This document shows positions 45,762 through 57,620 of a stretch of 64,000 bases of DNA, one piece after another. Within the stretch, counting starts at the first letter, position 1; every line of letters begins with the position of its first letter. Position numbers and translations under genes: made by a program. The DNA is taken from assembly GCA_029931535.1 (NCBI GenBank), contig JAQPZY010001610.1, forward strand, positions 2,546,501 to 2,610,500, given 5' to 3'. This stretch comes from Margaritifera margaritifera (taxonomy: Eukaryota > Mollusca > Bivalvia > Unionida > Margaritiferidae). The notes under the pieces are model-generated. The model had not been told where the DNA came from and searched no databases. It saw nothing but the letters and a program-made list of their open reading frames with translations.

Positions 45762-47036
45762 CTGACAGGCCTGGTGGTTTGTCTAGCATATATAGCTTGT
45801 GTACTGACAGGCCAGGTAGTTTGTCTAGCATATATAGCTTGTGTACTGAATAGTCCTGGTAGTTGGTCTTGCATATATAGCTTGTGTACTGAACATGCCT
45901 GGTAGTTGGTCTTGCATATATAGCTTGTGTACTGACAGGCCTGGTAGTTTGTCTAGCATATATAGCTAGTGTGCTGAACATGCCTGGTAGTTGGTCTTGC
46001 ATATATAGCTTGTGCACTGACAGGCCTGGTAGTTTGTCTAGCATATATAGCTTGTGTACTGAACATGCCTGGTAGTTGGTCTTGCATATATAGCTCATGT
46101 ACTGAATAGGCCTGGTAGTTTGTCTTGCATATATAGCTTGTGTACTGAACATGCCTGGTAGTTGGTCTTGCATATATAGCTTGTGTACTGAACATGCCAG
46201 GTAGTTTGTCTAGCATATATAGCTTGTGTACTGAACATGCCTGGTAGTTGGTCATGCATATATAGCTCGTGTACTGAATAGGCCTGGTAGTTTGTCTTAC
46301 ATATATAGCTTGTGTACTGACAGGCCTGGTAGTTTGTCTAGCATATATAGCTTGTGTACTGAACATGCCTGGTAGATGGTCTTGCATATATAGCTTGTGT
46401 ACTGACAGGCCTGGTAGTTGGTCTTAAGTATATAGCTTGTGTACTGAACATGCCTTGTAGTTGGTCTTACATATATAGCTTGTGTACTGAATAGGCCTGG
46501 GAGTTGGCCTTGCATATATTGCTTGTGTACTGACAGGCCTGGTAGTTGGTCTTAAGTATATAGCTTGTGTACTGACAGGCCTAGTAGTTTGTCTAGCATA
46601 TATAGCTTGTGTACTGACAGGCCTGGTAGTTTGTCTTGCATATATAGCTTGTGTACTGACAGGCCTGGTAGTTGGTCTTTCATATATAGCATGTGTACTG
46701 ACAGGCCTGGTAGTTGGTCTTACATATATAGCTTGTGGATTGACAGGCCTGGTAGTTGGTCTTAAGTATATAGCTTGTGTACTGACAGGCCTGGTAGTTG
46801 ATCTTAAGTATATAGCTTGTGTACTGATAGGCCTGGGAGTTGGCCTTGCATATATAGCTTGTGTACTGACAGGCCTGGTAGTTGGTCTTGCATATATAGC
46901 TTGTGTACTGACAGGCCTGGTAGTTGGTCTTACATATAAAGCTTGTGTATTACAGGCATGGTAGTTGGTCTTGCATATATAGCTTGTGTACTGACAGGCC
47001 TGGTAGTTGGTCTTGCATATATAGCTTGTGTACTGA
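45762..47036 (+). repeat. Minisatellite, 42-bp unit, inside the gag-like part of DIRS copy 2
   Basis: About thirty copies of 'gtgtactgacaggcctggta' + 'gttggtcttgcatatatagc' + 'tt', with 'gaacatgcctgg' and 'gtttgtctagc' variants. Since 42 is a multiple of three, long false frames appear on both strands (for example YTSYICKTNYQA-type repeats). Confidence 0.97.
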
Positions 47037-47699
47037 ACAGGCAGCTCAACAATCACTCTCCAGTGCCACAGCTTCATCCATCAATCTCCAATGAACTCAA
47101 AAAGATGCATTTCTATCCACATGTGCACTGCTAAAAGACCATTACAAGACCATCCTCAGATTACAGCTGACATCTTCCAAGCTCCTATTCCATGAACACA
47201 GAGAAGGTCAGGAAATAGGCTGGCAACAGAGGCCAACCTTACTCAGGCCCACTGTCCCAGAGTACAGCCCTTGTTTGGTAATAGAGCCTAGAGAAGTAGG
47301 AAGGCCCTTTCCCCTCACCTCTGAAGGCCACTATGCATGCCAGATGGGGAAACTGTTCTCCAAGCCCTTTCCCTCTATGAAGGCCCATTTTCCAAGAGCC
47401 ACTGAGGACAAGACATTGGAGATGAAGACTGGTTTCAACCCATCTTCTCTCCCTGACAGCCTTCCATAACAAAAACAATGTCAGACTCATGCCACCCTTT
47501 CCCAGCATCCCAATGGGAGGTAGACTTCAGCGCCTGCCACAAAATGGGAGACAGAGACCTTGCCTGACAGCTAGGGTCTTCAGATGGCATTCAGTGACCC
47601 TCCTCCATTTGCCAAGGGCTCTCTTTGCTACACGTGTCCTCTGAGACCCATACAAAGTCAACATTCTACAACAGGAAATGCTGTCCTTATAAAAGGGTA

Positions 47700-49009
47700 G
47701 TAGAAATGGTTTACAACACAAACTGGACAGAATTTTACTTGAAGGCATTTCCTACTGCCCAAGGCCAATGGCAAGTACCAACCACTCATAGATCTTAGCT
47801 CTCTCTACCAACACTTTCTGGCACCCAAGTTTAGAATGGAGACTCTAAGATCAGTTCTCAGCATCATTCAGGAGGGAGATTTTGCAGTCAGCTTAGACTT
47901 GCAAGATGCTTACTTTTATATTGCTATTCACAGATCTTCCTGAAAATTATGGGGATCGCATACAGGGACACTTTGTACCAGTTCAGGGCACACTTCTTTT
48001 CAGTCTCAATCTTGGTTCTTGGATCATCAAGAGAATCATGTACAGGAGTTCTCACACTTCCAAACCACTGCCATGTCCATGACATCAAACTGCCTGGACA
48101 ATGCCCACCAGAAACATCATGTGAGCTATCTTTTATACCAGTCCATAAAATCCCATGTTTCACTCTTGCTTCACCTTGGAATCCTGGTCAACAAGGACAA
48201 ATCTAATTTCATTCCACCCAGCATTTAATTCACTAGGGAATTGAATTCTAAACCTCCTTGAATCAAGTTTGTCTTCCTCAGGAATACACTTTGGAAATCA
48301 TTTTTGTAGTATTTTCCATCTGCTTGGAGACTTAAATCTCAGCTTGGGAATTTCTTTGCCTCGTAGGTCTTCTCAAGGTGGCCACCGATCTTCTGTATTG
48401 AAGCCGCTTTTTATGAGACTTCTGCAAATGAGCACCCTATCCCAATGGCAGCAGAAACTTTATCCTCTGGATCAAATAATCAAAGTTTTGAGCTACATGA
48501 GGTTTCATCTAGGTTTATGGTGGGTATCACACTACAGGATCATTAACCAAAAATCAGAATCTACAGATGCTGGCTGGGGTGCTCCTCTCTTGCCCTAGTT
48601 TCAAGAAGTGAGTGGGATTTGGCCCCTTCAGGAGTGCTACATGCACATCAGTTGCCTGGAGATGAAGGCTGAAGTGAATGCCTTTTCATCATGGCAGATT
48701 TTATCTGAAAAGGGTGTGTTCATTCTGACAACTAGACTGTTGCCAATTACATTTGAAGGCAATGGGAACTAAGACCCAATACCTCTGCCTTCTTCTTTCA
48801 GATTTTCTCAGATGGTGTCATCTTCAACAAATCCACATTTGAGTCTGTCACATCTTAGACAGGCTCAGTGTCATGGCAGAACCCTGTTCCTGACAGAATC
48901 AGCCATTCCGCAAAGAATGGTCATTCACCCCTCAATCTTCAGTCAGTCTGCATCTGCTTGGGTAAACCTCTTCGGACTTCTTTGCCATGAAGTAGAATGA
49001 CAAGCTCCC
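47700..49009 (+). pseudogene. DIRS copy 2 reverse transcriptase and RNase H remnant
   Basis: RT blocks: FRMETLRSVLSIIQEGDFAV then SLDLQDAYFYIAIH (about 47835-47930), followed across frameshifts by HVHDIKLPGQCPPE and LGILVNKDKSNF (48175-48215). RNase H-type blocks: STDAGWGAPLLP (48560-48597), then CLEMKAEVNAFSSWQIL, SESAIPQ-like LTESAIPQRMVIHPSIF (48889-48939) and a stretch ending NLHL at about 49020. The order and motifs are those of DIRS polymerases. Several stops and frameshifts are present, and the second RT catalytic motif is not intact. Confidence 0.7.
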
Positions 49010-49772
49010 AACCTTCATCTTAACAGTCTCATAACTGGGCATATGACACCCTTCATCTTAACAGTCTCATAACTAGGCATATGACACCCTTCATCTTAAC
49101 AGTCTCATAACTGGGCATATGACACCCTTCATCTTAACAGTCTCATAACTGGGCATATGACACCCTTCATCTTAACAGTCTCATAACTGGGCATATGACA
49201 CCCTTCATCTTAACAGTCTCATAACTAGGCATATGACACCCTTCATCTTAACAGCCTCATAACTGGGCATATGACACCCTTCATCTTAACAGTCTCATAA
49301 CTGGGCATATGACACCCTTCATCTTAACAGTCTCATAACTAGGCATATGACACCCTTCATCTTAACAGTCTCATAACTGGGCATATGACACCCTTCATCT
49401 TAACAGTCTCATAACTAGGCATATGACACCCTTCATCTTAACAGTCTCATAACTGGGCATATGACACCCTTCATCTTAACAGTCTCATAACTGGGCATAT
49501 GACACCCTTCATCTTAACAGTCTCATAACTGGGCATATGACACCCTTCATCTTAACAGTCTCATAACTGGGCATATGACACCCTTCATCTTAACAGTCTC
49601 ATAACTTGGCATATGACACCCTTCATCTTGACAGTCTCATAACTGGGCATATGACACCCTTCATCTTAACAGTCTCATAACTAGGCATATGACACCCTTC
49701 ATCTTAACAGTCTCATAACTAGGCATATGACACCCTTCATCTTAACAGTCTCATAACTAGGCATATGACACC
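49010..49772 (+). repeat. Minisatellite, 38-bp unit, born inside DIRS RNase H coding sequence
   Basis: Twenty highly similar copies of 'cttcatcttaacagtctcat' + 'aactgggcatatgacacc'. The flanking reading frames on both sides belong to the same RNase H/linker region, and the unit supplies the residues expected there. Confidence 0.97.
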
Positions 49773-51060
49773 CTTTCCTTGAACTGGAGCAGCCTTAACA
49801 CATATGCTTATCCCCCTAACCCTCCAATTTCCAAAGTCTTGCAGAAGTGCGGGAATCAGATTGCAGACTTGTCCTGATTGCGCCCCTCAAGTGGGAAAAA
49901 TCATAGATCAATAACCTTGTGAATCTATCATTGGAGATTTCCAGGAAATTTCTGCCATCTCCAAGCCTGCTGCAACAACCACACATGCAGGTTTTCCATC
50001 TGATCCCTGAGATGTTGATCTTGCATGCCTGGCTCATAAATATGAGCCTTCAGAAAAAAGTTCTCAGAATAAGTGATGGACATAATTGCACAGGCAAGAA
50101 AGTCCACCTCTCTGAAAGCTTATGAGAGGGGATTTGGATAGTTTTCTAGAAGTGGTATGAGCATAGACACTTTTTACCATTAAAAGCCTTGGTAGATAAC
50201 TTCCTCCTATGAATTTTTGAGGATCACACTTGATGACTATTGTTCTATGATCTCACATGTTTTGCCATCATGAAAGAGAGGACATATGCCAGAAAAAGCT
50301 CAGATTTTCTTGCAATTTCAAACTTTCTCAACTGAAGCCCTTGGTCTGAAAATGAATCTACATTGGGTTCTGATGTAACTGAACAAGGCATCCTTTAAAC
50401 CACTGTCTAGAGTGCTCTCTGATTTGTGTTTTGTACAAGATGCTTCCTAGTCACTTTGGCTACAGCAGGCAGAATTAGTGTGATGTATGTCTTATTGGTC
50501 AACAGGAAATATCTGTAGTTCTGTCATGATGGTTTGGTTTCTCTGTTGATGACCCCTACCCTGGTTTTCATTACAAAGAATAGGCTTTTGCTCATGGGAA
50601 GTTCATCCTTCTCACTTAAACTGCTTCTTCTTTGGACCTATCATCCCAAGGGGTTCTGCAGAACCTGTTAGGGCACTGAAGTGGTACCATAAGTGGATGG
50701 AGCTGTTCAGAAGAGGGAGATCTCCAGATCTCACTTGTTCATACCACTGAAGTAAAGGATTTTATTTAAAATTAGATAATCCTGGATCTATTGTGTTATC
50801 CACTCAGCCTACAAGGAACTAACCAAGAATAATCAGATGAATTTCTTGCACATCTCGGCTCGTGAGGTTAGGGCAGGCACCACTAGCATAACATTGAAGC
50901 ACAACTGTTCCCCAGCTGAAATCATTCAACCCATGGGGAGGTCAGAGACAACTTTACCTCAGAGACCATTTATCACAAAGGGCTGAATTCGACCTGGTGG
51001 GACCTATATCAGCAGCACAACAGGCTACCTTCCCAGGTCACTCAGCAGCTTCATAACAAA
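49773..51060 (+). pseudogene. DIRS copy 2 linker and tyrosine recombinase remnant
   Basis: Directly after the array comes LSLNWSSLNTYAYPPNPPIS, then SKVLQK, LVNLSLEISRKFLPSPSLLQ and HLIPEMLILHAWLI (to 50036), the conserved linker of DIRS pol. The recombinase follows in pieces: SLKAYERGFG (about 50112), a segment with DNFLL and FEDHTLMTIV (50190-50245), RALKWYHKWMELFRRGRSPD (50670-50730), REVRAGTTSI (about 50863) and, near the end, SQRAEFDLVGPISAAQQ (50980-51030). The 'H-x2-R' box has lost its histidine. Confidence 0.68.
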
Positions 51061-51579
51061 GCAGATTACTCCAATTCTACTGGTAAATTTATGAATGGAT
51101 TGGCAAATAACCATTACCTACCAAGATGTTGCCATTGTTATTTCTGCAATATCATTGTCAGTAGACTTGTTCTTCTTTAGATTGGTATACAGAAATGGTC
51201 AGAAACAAACTAATTAAAGCTAGTAACCAGTCGACTTGCAGAATTAACAATGGTGACATCACATATTTGGATTTTTTGTGCTAAAATAACAGATCAGTAA
51301 CAAGATATAAATGTAATCAGCTTTTATTTAAGGTTGGTTGTAATCATGTTTAAATCGGTTGATCAGTTTCCTACAAAATGTTGGAAACGTTGAATCATGT
51401 TCAAGCGACCAACTTTACACACATGCCAATGCAAACCATGATCCATGCAAGCAGCAAGCAGCAAAATCACATAATCCCAATGTTTTTATATGCCTTTCAT
51501 AAATCCGAATGTAATGTATTATATTGTGCTCCAATCTAATAACATTTGGTATACAGCATCTCGGCTCAAGTTCTGCTTC
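51061..51579. other. Sequence without recognised features
   Basis: AT-rich flank of DIRS copy 2; no repeat end was identified. Confidence 0.55.
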
Positions 51580-52105
51580 ACATTTCTTTGAAATTAGGTT
51601 GCCCTTGAAATTAGGTTGCCCTTTAGGATACGAAGAACCTTATTGATTTGGGCCCAAAGTCATAGGTCAATGTCACTGTCACTAGAAATGGTTTGTGCAC
51701 AGTATCTGGTTCTATTATACATACCTTCACCAAACCTTTTTTAAATATGATACGCCTGATGATATCGAGAAGTCTTCATTCTGTGGTCCAAAGGTCAAAG
51801 TTTAAAGTGTGACCAAAGGAAAATGGTTTCTGTGTAATATTTTGAGTTCAACTTCACCAAACCTCATAGGTGACCCTTGACAATACAAGGCCAGTCAATT
51901 TTGGCATCCTTAGGGCCAAGATCAAGCTTACTGCATTTACATAGAGAAATGAGTTTTTGCACAAGTTGAGTTCTACAGAATGTGTCTACACTAAACTTGA
52001 CAGGTGGGTTGCTCTTAATGGTGAAAACAAGCCAGATGATTTTGGGTTCAAAAGGTGAAAATTTACCCAGACTGGCAAATGTCAAGGTCACCATGACTCA
52101 TAACC
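51580..52105 (+). repeat. Second copy of the 'ggtcaaggtcac' dispersed repeat
   Basis: Blocks 'cgaagaaccttattgatttg', 'ggtcaatgtcactgtcacta' and 'tggtttgtgcacagtat', then further degenerate units ending 'gtcaaggtcaccatgactca'. Same family as 29195-30005. Confidence 0.7.
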
Positions 52106-52326
52106 GGTACTAGTCTGCTATGAATATGGTGACAATTATAAAATGAGTATTGTGCAACTGTTTGTTTGAATTGTATGATCTAATATGAATAGATCAGATT
52201 TAATTGTTGTAATGATCAGCAAAATATGTCAGTATGTAAACATACAAAATACATGGCACATAGTAGTACTTTTTAATTTTTTGATTTGACATGAGATATG
52301 ACTCTTAGATTTCATTTTTATTTCAG

Positions 52327-52498
52327 GAGGGCAATTGTTTTTCGAAGATCAGAAACAAAAGAAAAAATCTGTGGCTCCACAACATGGGTTGATTCAGCAT
52401 TCATGAACCTTTATTCTGGATTTTTAATCAGTTCAAGCTCAAAAAGTCAAAGAATATGTAATAGATCTGGATATACGGTGTTTTACTTGAGTATGTAA
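52327..52498 (+). CDS. Alternative candidate last exon with the same phase
   Basis: The acceptor tttttatttcag ends at 52326. The first g joins the 'ag' of 22045 to give Arg, reading RAIVFRRSETKEKICGSTTW and continuing to a TAA at 52496-52498. A basic segment directly after the membrane helix (RSSRRAIVFRR) would suit the cytoplasmic side. FMNLYSGFLIS is a weak tyrosine-containing candidate sorting motif. The coding end runs into a 37-bp repeat (52455 onward), which lowers confidence. It may be an alternative tail or chance. Confidence 0.3.
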
Positions 52499-52580
52499 TA
52501 GATCTGGATAGACAGTGTTTTACTTGAGTATGTAATAGATCTGGATATATGGTGTTTTACTTGAGTATATGTAATAGATC
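52455..52580 (+). repeat. Minisatellite, about 37-bp unit
   Basis: Three copies of 'atgtaatagatctggatata' + 'tggtgttttacttgagt'. Confidence 0.93.
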
Positions 52581-52932
52581 TGCTTTGTGGATTTATGATT
52601 GTGTGAAATGGTTCAAAAGGAAGGGTTGTGCAAAAATAAGTAATTTACAGTACAGTAGCCTCTTAGAAGCTGCATCATTAGATAACATGGAGCTTGATAT
52701 GTAAGTGAGAGTTTTGTATATTAGATTCATTATATGTACAATTAAGCAAAAATAATTCACGTAAACAAATACAATTTTGTAGTTATATTTGTATTCATAT
52801 GTAGATGACCTGATTAGATATTCAGGCCATTACAGCAATATTTTGGGGGACTTTGACCCTTTGTTATGAAAAACTTGTAAGCACAATGATGTAAAAACTA
52901 CTTGTGGTGACAATAGAAATTTGGAAGGTATG

Positions 52933-53345
52933 CTTGTATGAATATGTAAATGAGATGCTTGTATGCGTATGTAAATGAGATGCTTGTATGCATATGTAAA
53001 TGAGATGCTTGTATGCATATGTAAATGTTATGATTGTATGCATATGTAAATGACATGCTTGTATGCATATGTAAATGACATGCTTGTATGCATATGTAAA
53101 TGACATGCTTGTATGCATATGTAAATGAGATGCTTGTATGCACATGTAAATAACATGGTTATATGCATATGTAAATGATATGCTTGTATGCATATGTAAA
53201 TGACATGCTTGTATGCATATGTAAATGACATGCTTGTATGCATATGTAGATGAGATGCTTGTATGCATATGTAAATGATATGCTTGTATGCATATGTAAA
53301 TGACATGCTTGTATGTAAATGACATGCTTGTATGCATATGTAAAT
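52933..53345 (+). repeat. Minisatellite, 25-bp unit
   Basis: About sixteen copies of 'atgcttgtatgcatatgtaa' + 'atgac'. Multiple minus-strand frames are artefacts. Confidence 0.97.
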
Positions 53346-53620
53346 GACCTACCTGATCTGATGTTCATGCTATTATAGCAATCTTTCAAATTTTTCAAAG
53401 TTTCTGAACTTTTTGGACATTATCTTTACTTTTCTTGTATGCATTGGAGCATACATGTTTTACAAACGCAGTTGGGTGTTTTTAAATTTGTAACTGTGCC
53501 AAGTAAGACAGTGAATGTTTTTCCAAGGTCATATCCACCCACATTTCTTCGTATAAATAACGTCAGTGGCAGCTATCATTTTATTTGGATAAAATTTCTC
53601 TTGGTACAATCTTTCATTAA

Positions 53621-53622
<2 letters not shown>

Positions 53623-53680
<58 letters not shown>
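53623..53680. repeat. (TA)n microsatellite
   Basis: About 56 nt of alternating TA. Confidence 0.98.
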
Positions 53681-53681
<1 letters not shown>

Positions 53682-53989
53682 AACACACAATAATGTTGGT
53701 AATTTGTATGCCTTTCTCTTCTTGCTCTTTTCTAATTGATTTGTTGTACACATTACCTATTCATCAAGATGCACCAGTTTTTGTCCAACTGTAGCTCAAA
53801 ATCTCTTTCTCTCCCTCTCTGGATATTTATACATGTATGGTGGTCCACATCTAACAATTACCTGTCAAACGTGGCCACCCTGCCAGACACCAAAAAAAGT
53901 TTTTTCTAGTTGTACTGAATAGAGCCTCATGTCAGTGGCCTTTCATCTGTCATCCATCCAGTTACTGTTAGCACAATTTTGTTATTGCT

Positions 53990-54520
53990 CCTCGTATACT
54001 ACTGGGTCTAGTTGGTTCTAATTGAAAATGGTGCTGATCTGACATCTAATATGGCCACCATTGCATCCATCTTAAAACATTTTATCACTATGCCTCCTGA
54101 ATGGATGGTCATACCAACATGGGGTTTTCACTAAAAGTCATATTATGATGTCTAGTTGGTCCCAAATGATGATGGTGCTGATATGACATCTAATATGGCA
54201 GCAACGATGGCCATCTTGAAAATCTTGTTATCGCTACTTCTCCTGAATAGATGGTCGCATCTAAGACTTCTGATAATACCTAGTTGTTCCAATTGAAAAT
54301 AATGTGTCTTGGAAATCCAATATGGCCACCACAGTGGCCATCTTGAAAATCTTGACAAAGTTTTCACTAAAAGACTTGCCATATTCTAAATGGATGGCCA
54401 TAGCTACATGGGGTTTTCACTAACAGACATTTTATCATGTTTGGTTGATTGTAAATGAAAATTATGCCGATCTGACACAATGTGGCTGGCATGGTGGCCA
54501 TCTTGAAAATCTAGTTATGG
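53990..54520 (+). repeat. Degenerate satellite, about 125-160-bp unit
   Basis: Four diverged units with 'aatatggccacca', 'ggccatcttgaaaatc', 'gaatggatggtca' and 'catggggttttcacta' blocks at about 54049, 54191, 54317 and 54478. Confidence 0.75.
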
Positions 54521-55365
54521 CAGCTTATACAAGAGGGATGGAACTTTTATCAGACTTTGCATTTAGTTGCATTTCAGTGAACAAATTGACAGCACTCTGA
54601 CATTGATTTTAAGGTCAAAGATCTTGACTTAGATTTTTTGCTATACTGGCTTGTGAGCATGATGACATAAACAAGTATGAATGGATGTTTATCATTTAAC
54701 CCAGTTTGTGGATATATCTGAAGAATACTTTGAATGACATCACTTCAGTAACTTAGTTTGTTTCAGGGTTTTTTCCCCAAAATATTACCTATAGATGTAT
54801 CTTGTGATCTTCTTTCCATGATAACAGGTCCAAGGTCAAAGGCCATGATAAAGAATTTTATACTGCACTTTCTTTTGAACATGTTAACTCAAACATAAGA
54901 AAATAGTTTTGTTACCAAAATTGGTATGTTGGAGTTTCTCCAAAATATTGGGGATGATTTCAATACTGAGATTTAAGTAAGGGATGACCTCATAAAGGGG
55001 ACCACAGAGTTTACAGTGTTTGTTGTAATTATCCTCCTTGACTATTCCATGTTAATGTTGTGACAGTGTTTGTGTCCGTGTTATAAATATTTCTAAACAT
55101 TTTTCAACAATATATTTTCTTTTTTCTATATTGTTCCTATGCTTAGAAGTAAAAATAATGTATGGTTCGACTTGAAATAAATGCAGGGGGAATGTCATTT
55201 GCTCCTTATTTTACCCTTCCTACTTATATATTAAGACAACTAACCGACTACATCTTCACTTGAAAGTCATAATGTATGAGAAACAATGCAATATGTTTGT
55301 CAGTAGTTATGGGGGGATGGTACAGGAATGTGAGGGAAATACATTATGTCAAATCTTGGTACCAT
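54521..55365. other. Sequence without a supported gene
   Basis: AT-rich; no domain-bearing frame or repeat recognised. Confidence 0.55.
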
Positions 55366-55640
55366 ATAGGGATGTATGAGAATTCAACATTGAATTTGGG
55401 TTGGTAGTGGAATGTATGAGAGTTTAACATTGAATTTGGGTTGGAAGTAGAATGTATGAGAGTTTAACATTGAATTTGGGTTGGTAGTGGAATGTATGAG
55501 AGTTTAACATTGAATTTGGGTTGGAAGTAGAATGTATGAGAGTTTAACATTGGATTTGGCTTGGTATAGGGATGTATGGGAATTAACATAACGGCAAGAT
55601 TTGGGTTGGTATGAGAATATTGGGAATTAAACACTGGGTT
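55366..55640 (+). repeat. Minisatellite, 40-bp unit (plus orientation of an inverted pair)
   Basis: Six copies of 'gaatgtatgagagtttaaca' + 'ttgaatttgggttggtagtg', becoming degenerate to the right. Its reverse complement resembles the array at 56445-57330. Confidence 0.92.
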
Positions 55641-56444
55641 TATGTTAGTATGTGTATATATGAGGATTTAACAGAAGCAGCAATTGAAAACAACTATGCA
55701 CATTATGCTTGCTGTTTAAAACTATGACACCTTGAATGGAATTTAGAACTTATGAGTTGGTTTCTTACAAATTGTATCATTGCTTACTGTTGTTCCCCAA
55801 TATTGGCATTGAGAAACATAACAGAAGCAGCAATTGAAAACAACTATGTACTTTGTGTGTTTGAAAGTACACAACACCTGATGCCAAATTTAGAATGAGG
55901 TTTGTTCTTGAAAACATTTATACAGTGTTAAAATTGCATTCATGGAATAAGGTCAATATTCATAATGCTCCATAAAAATATAATCGGAATTTCCATTTAC
56001 AAATATGTAAGAGGGTGGAATTTGGCAAACTGTGTCATTATTTGCCAGGACACTATCAAAATAGGTGTTGGTTAATTGCTGTAAGTGTTGGGCAGTTAGA
56101 ATAGCCATTTGTTAGTCATAATAGATATTGGTCTGTTAGAACCAGTGTTCGTCATTAAGAAGAGGTCTTGGTCAGTCAAAATTGCTCCATCAGAAAATGT
56201 ATTGGTCAGTCAAAATAGGAATTGATTGGTCATAATAGATGTTAAGTCAGTCACAATACATACTGGTCAGTAAGAATAGGTATTGGTCAGTCAAAATTGG
56301 TAATTCAGAATGGGTGTTGGTCATTCACATTAGGTATGGGTCAGTCAGGATGTGTCCTTGTCTTTTATTAGGTGTCAGACCCACTCTGTTCCAGTTTCTA
56401 AAACCCTAAAGCGTCCCCCAATTTAAATTCCTATAAGTCCCATT
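55641..56444. other. Spacer between two inverted arrays, with degenerate repeats
   Basis: Contains a duplicated 'cagaagcagcaattgaaaac' (about 55672 and 55820) and a loose array of 'aataggtattggtcagtcaa' at 56060-56370. Confidence 0.65.
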
Positions 56445-57330
56445 GTGACCCAAATGTAATATTAAATTCATACATCCCCATACCATCCAAATGTAATATT
56501 AAATTCATACATTCCCAAACCATCCCAAATGTAATATTAAATTCATACATCCCCAAACCATCCCAAATGTAATATTAAATTCATACATCCCCATACCATC
56601 CCAAATGTAATATTAAATTCATACATCCCCATACCATCCCAAATGTAATATTAAATTCATACATCCCCAAACCATCCCAAATGTAATATTAAATTCATAC
56701 ATCCCCATACCATCCCAAATGTAATATTAAATTCATACATCCCCATACCATCCCAAATGTAATATTAAATTCATACATCCCCATACCATCCCAAATTTCC
56801 CAGAATGTATTTCCTATACATCCCCATAGTGCTTCAGTTAAGTTAATTACCATCCATCCACATACCGCCTCAAATCTAATGTTAAATTCCCATACATCTC
56901 CATACTGCCCTAAACCCAGTGTTAAATTCCATTACATCCTCATACTGACCCAAACCCAGTGTTAAATTCCATTACATCCTCATACTGACCCAAACCCAGT
57001 GTTAAATTCCATTACATCCTCATACTGACCCAAACCAAATGTTAAATTCCATTCCATCCTCATACTGACCCAAACCAGATGTTAAATTCTCATACATCTC
57101 CAGACCATCCCAATATTGTCATAATGTATTTTCCATACATCCCATACTGCTCCAGCAATGATAATTCCCATACATCCCATACTGTCCCAAACCCAATGTT
57201 AAATTTCATTACATCCTCATACCAACCAAAATTTAGCCATGATATTAATTCCCATACATCCCTATATGACCCAAACCAAATGTTAAATTCCTATACATCC
57301 ACAGTCTGTCCCAGTATTGCCGTAATGTAT
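56445..57330 (-). repeat. Minisatellite, 38-bp unit then diverged units (minus orientation of inverted pair)
   Basis: Nine regular copies of 'aaatgtaatattaaattcat' + 'acatccccataccatccc' to about 56800, then degenerate relatives such as 'cccagtgttaaattccatta' + 'catcctcatactga'. Confidence 0.93.
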
Positions 57331-57377
57331 TTCACATGCATCCCTATACTGTACTCCATAACTACTGTCCTGTGGAC

Positions 57378-57551
57378 TTCTCTCTCTCTATTGCTTTATC
57401 TCTCTCTCTCTCTGGCACACTAGGTACGGGTTGAAATCCTACCATCAGTTCTGCTAATGTGTCCCCCAGAGCAAGGCATTTTACTCTAGTTGACTCAATG
57501 TAATAACCTTTGTGTTTTGCTGGGCCATAAAGCACTAAACCAAACCAACCA

Positions 57552-57613
<62 letters not shown>

Positions 57614-57620
57614 GAGGTGT
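57378..57620 (+). mobile_element. SINE-like fragment flanked by (CT)n
   Basis: A (TC)n run, then 'gggttgaaatcctaccatca', 'gagcaaggcattttactcta' and 'gctgggccataaagcactaa' + 'accaaacc', then a C-run and (CT)n to 57611. Homologous to 61384-61520. The B-box-like 'gggttgaaatcc' suggests a tRNA-derived SINE. Confidence 0.65.

Larger units (their letters stand above)
45300..51060 (+). mobile_element. Decayed DIRS-type retrotransposon, copy 2, swollen by minisatellites
   Basis: Gag-like sequence (about 45300-47500, interrupted by a 42-bp array), RT (about 47700-48240), RNase H (about 48500-50060, interrupted by a 38-bp array) and tyrosine recombinase (about 50080-51060) follow in the DIRS order on the plus strand. 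All frames are broken. The ends are not defined, and no terminal repeats were recognised. Confidence 0.75.

Noticed and set aside
45661..47134. Long repeated frames on both strands (up to 217 codons)
   Set aside because: Produced by the 42-bp array; no start context, splice sites or domain.
52830..53398. Several minus-strand frames rich in His, Tyr and Ile
   Set aside because: Periodicity artefacts of the 25-bp array.
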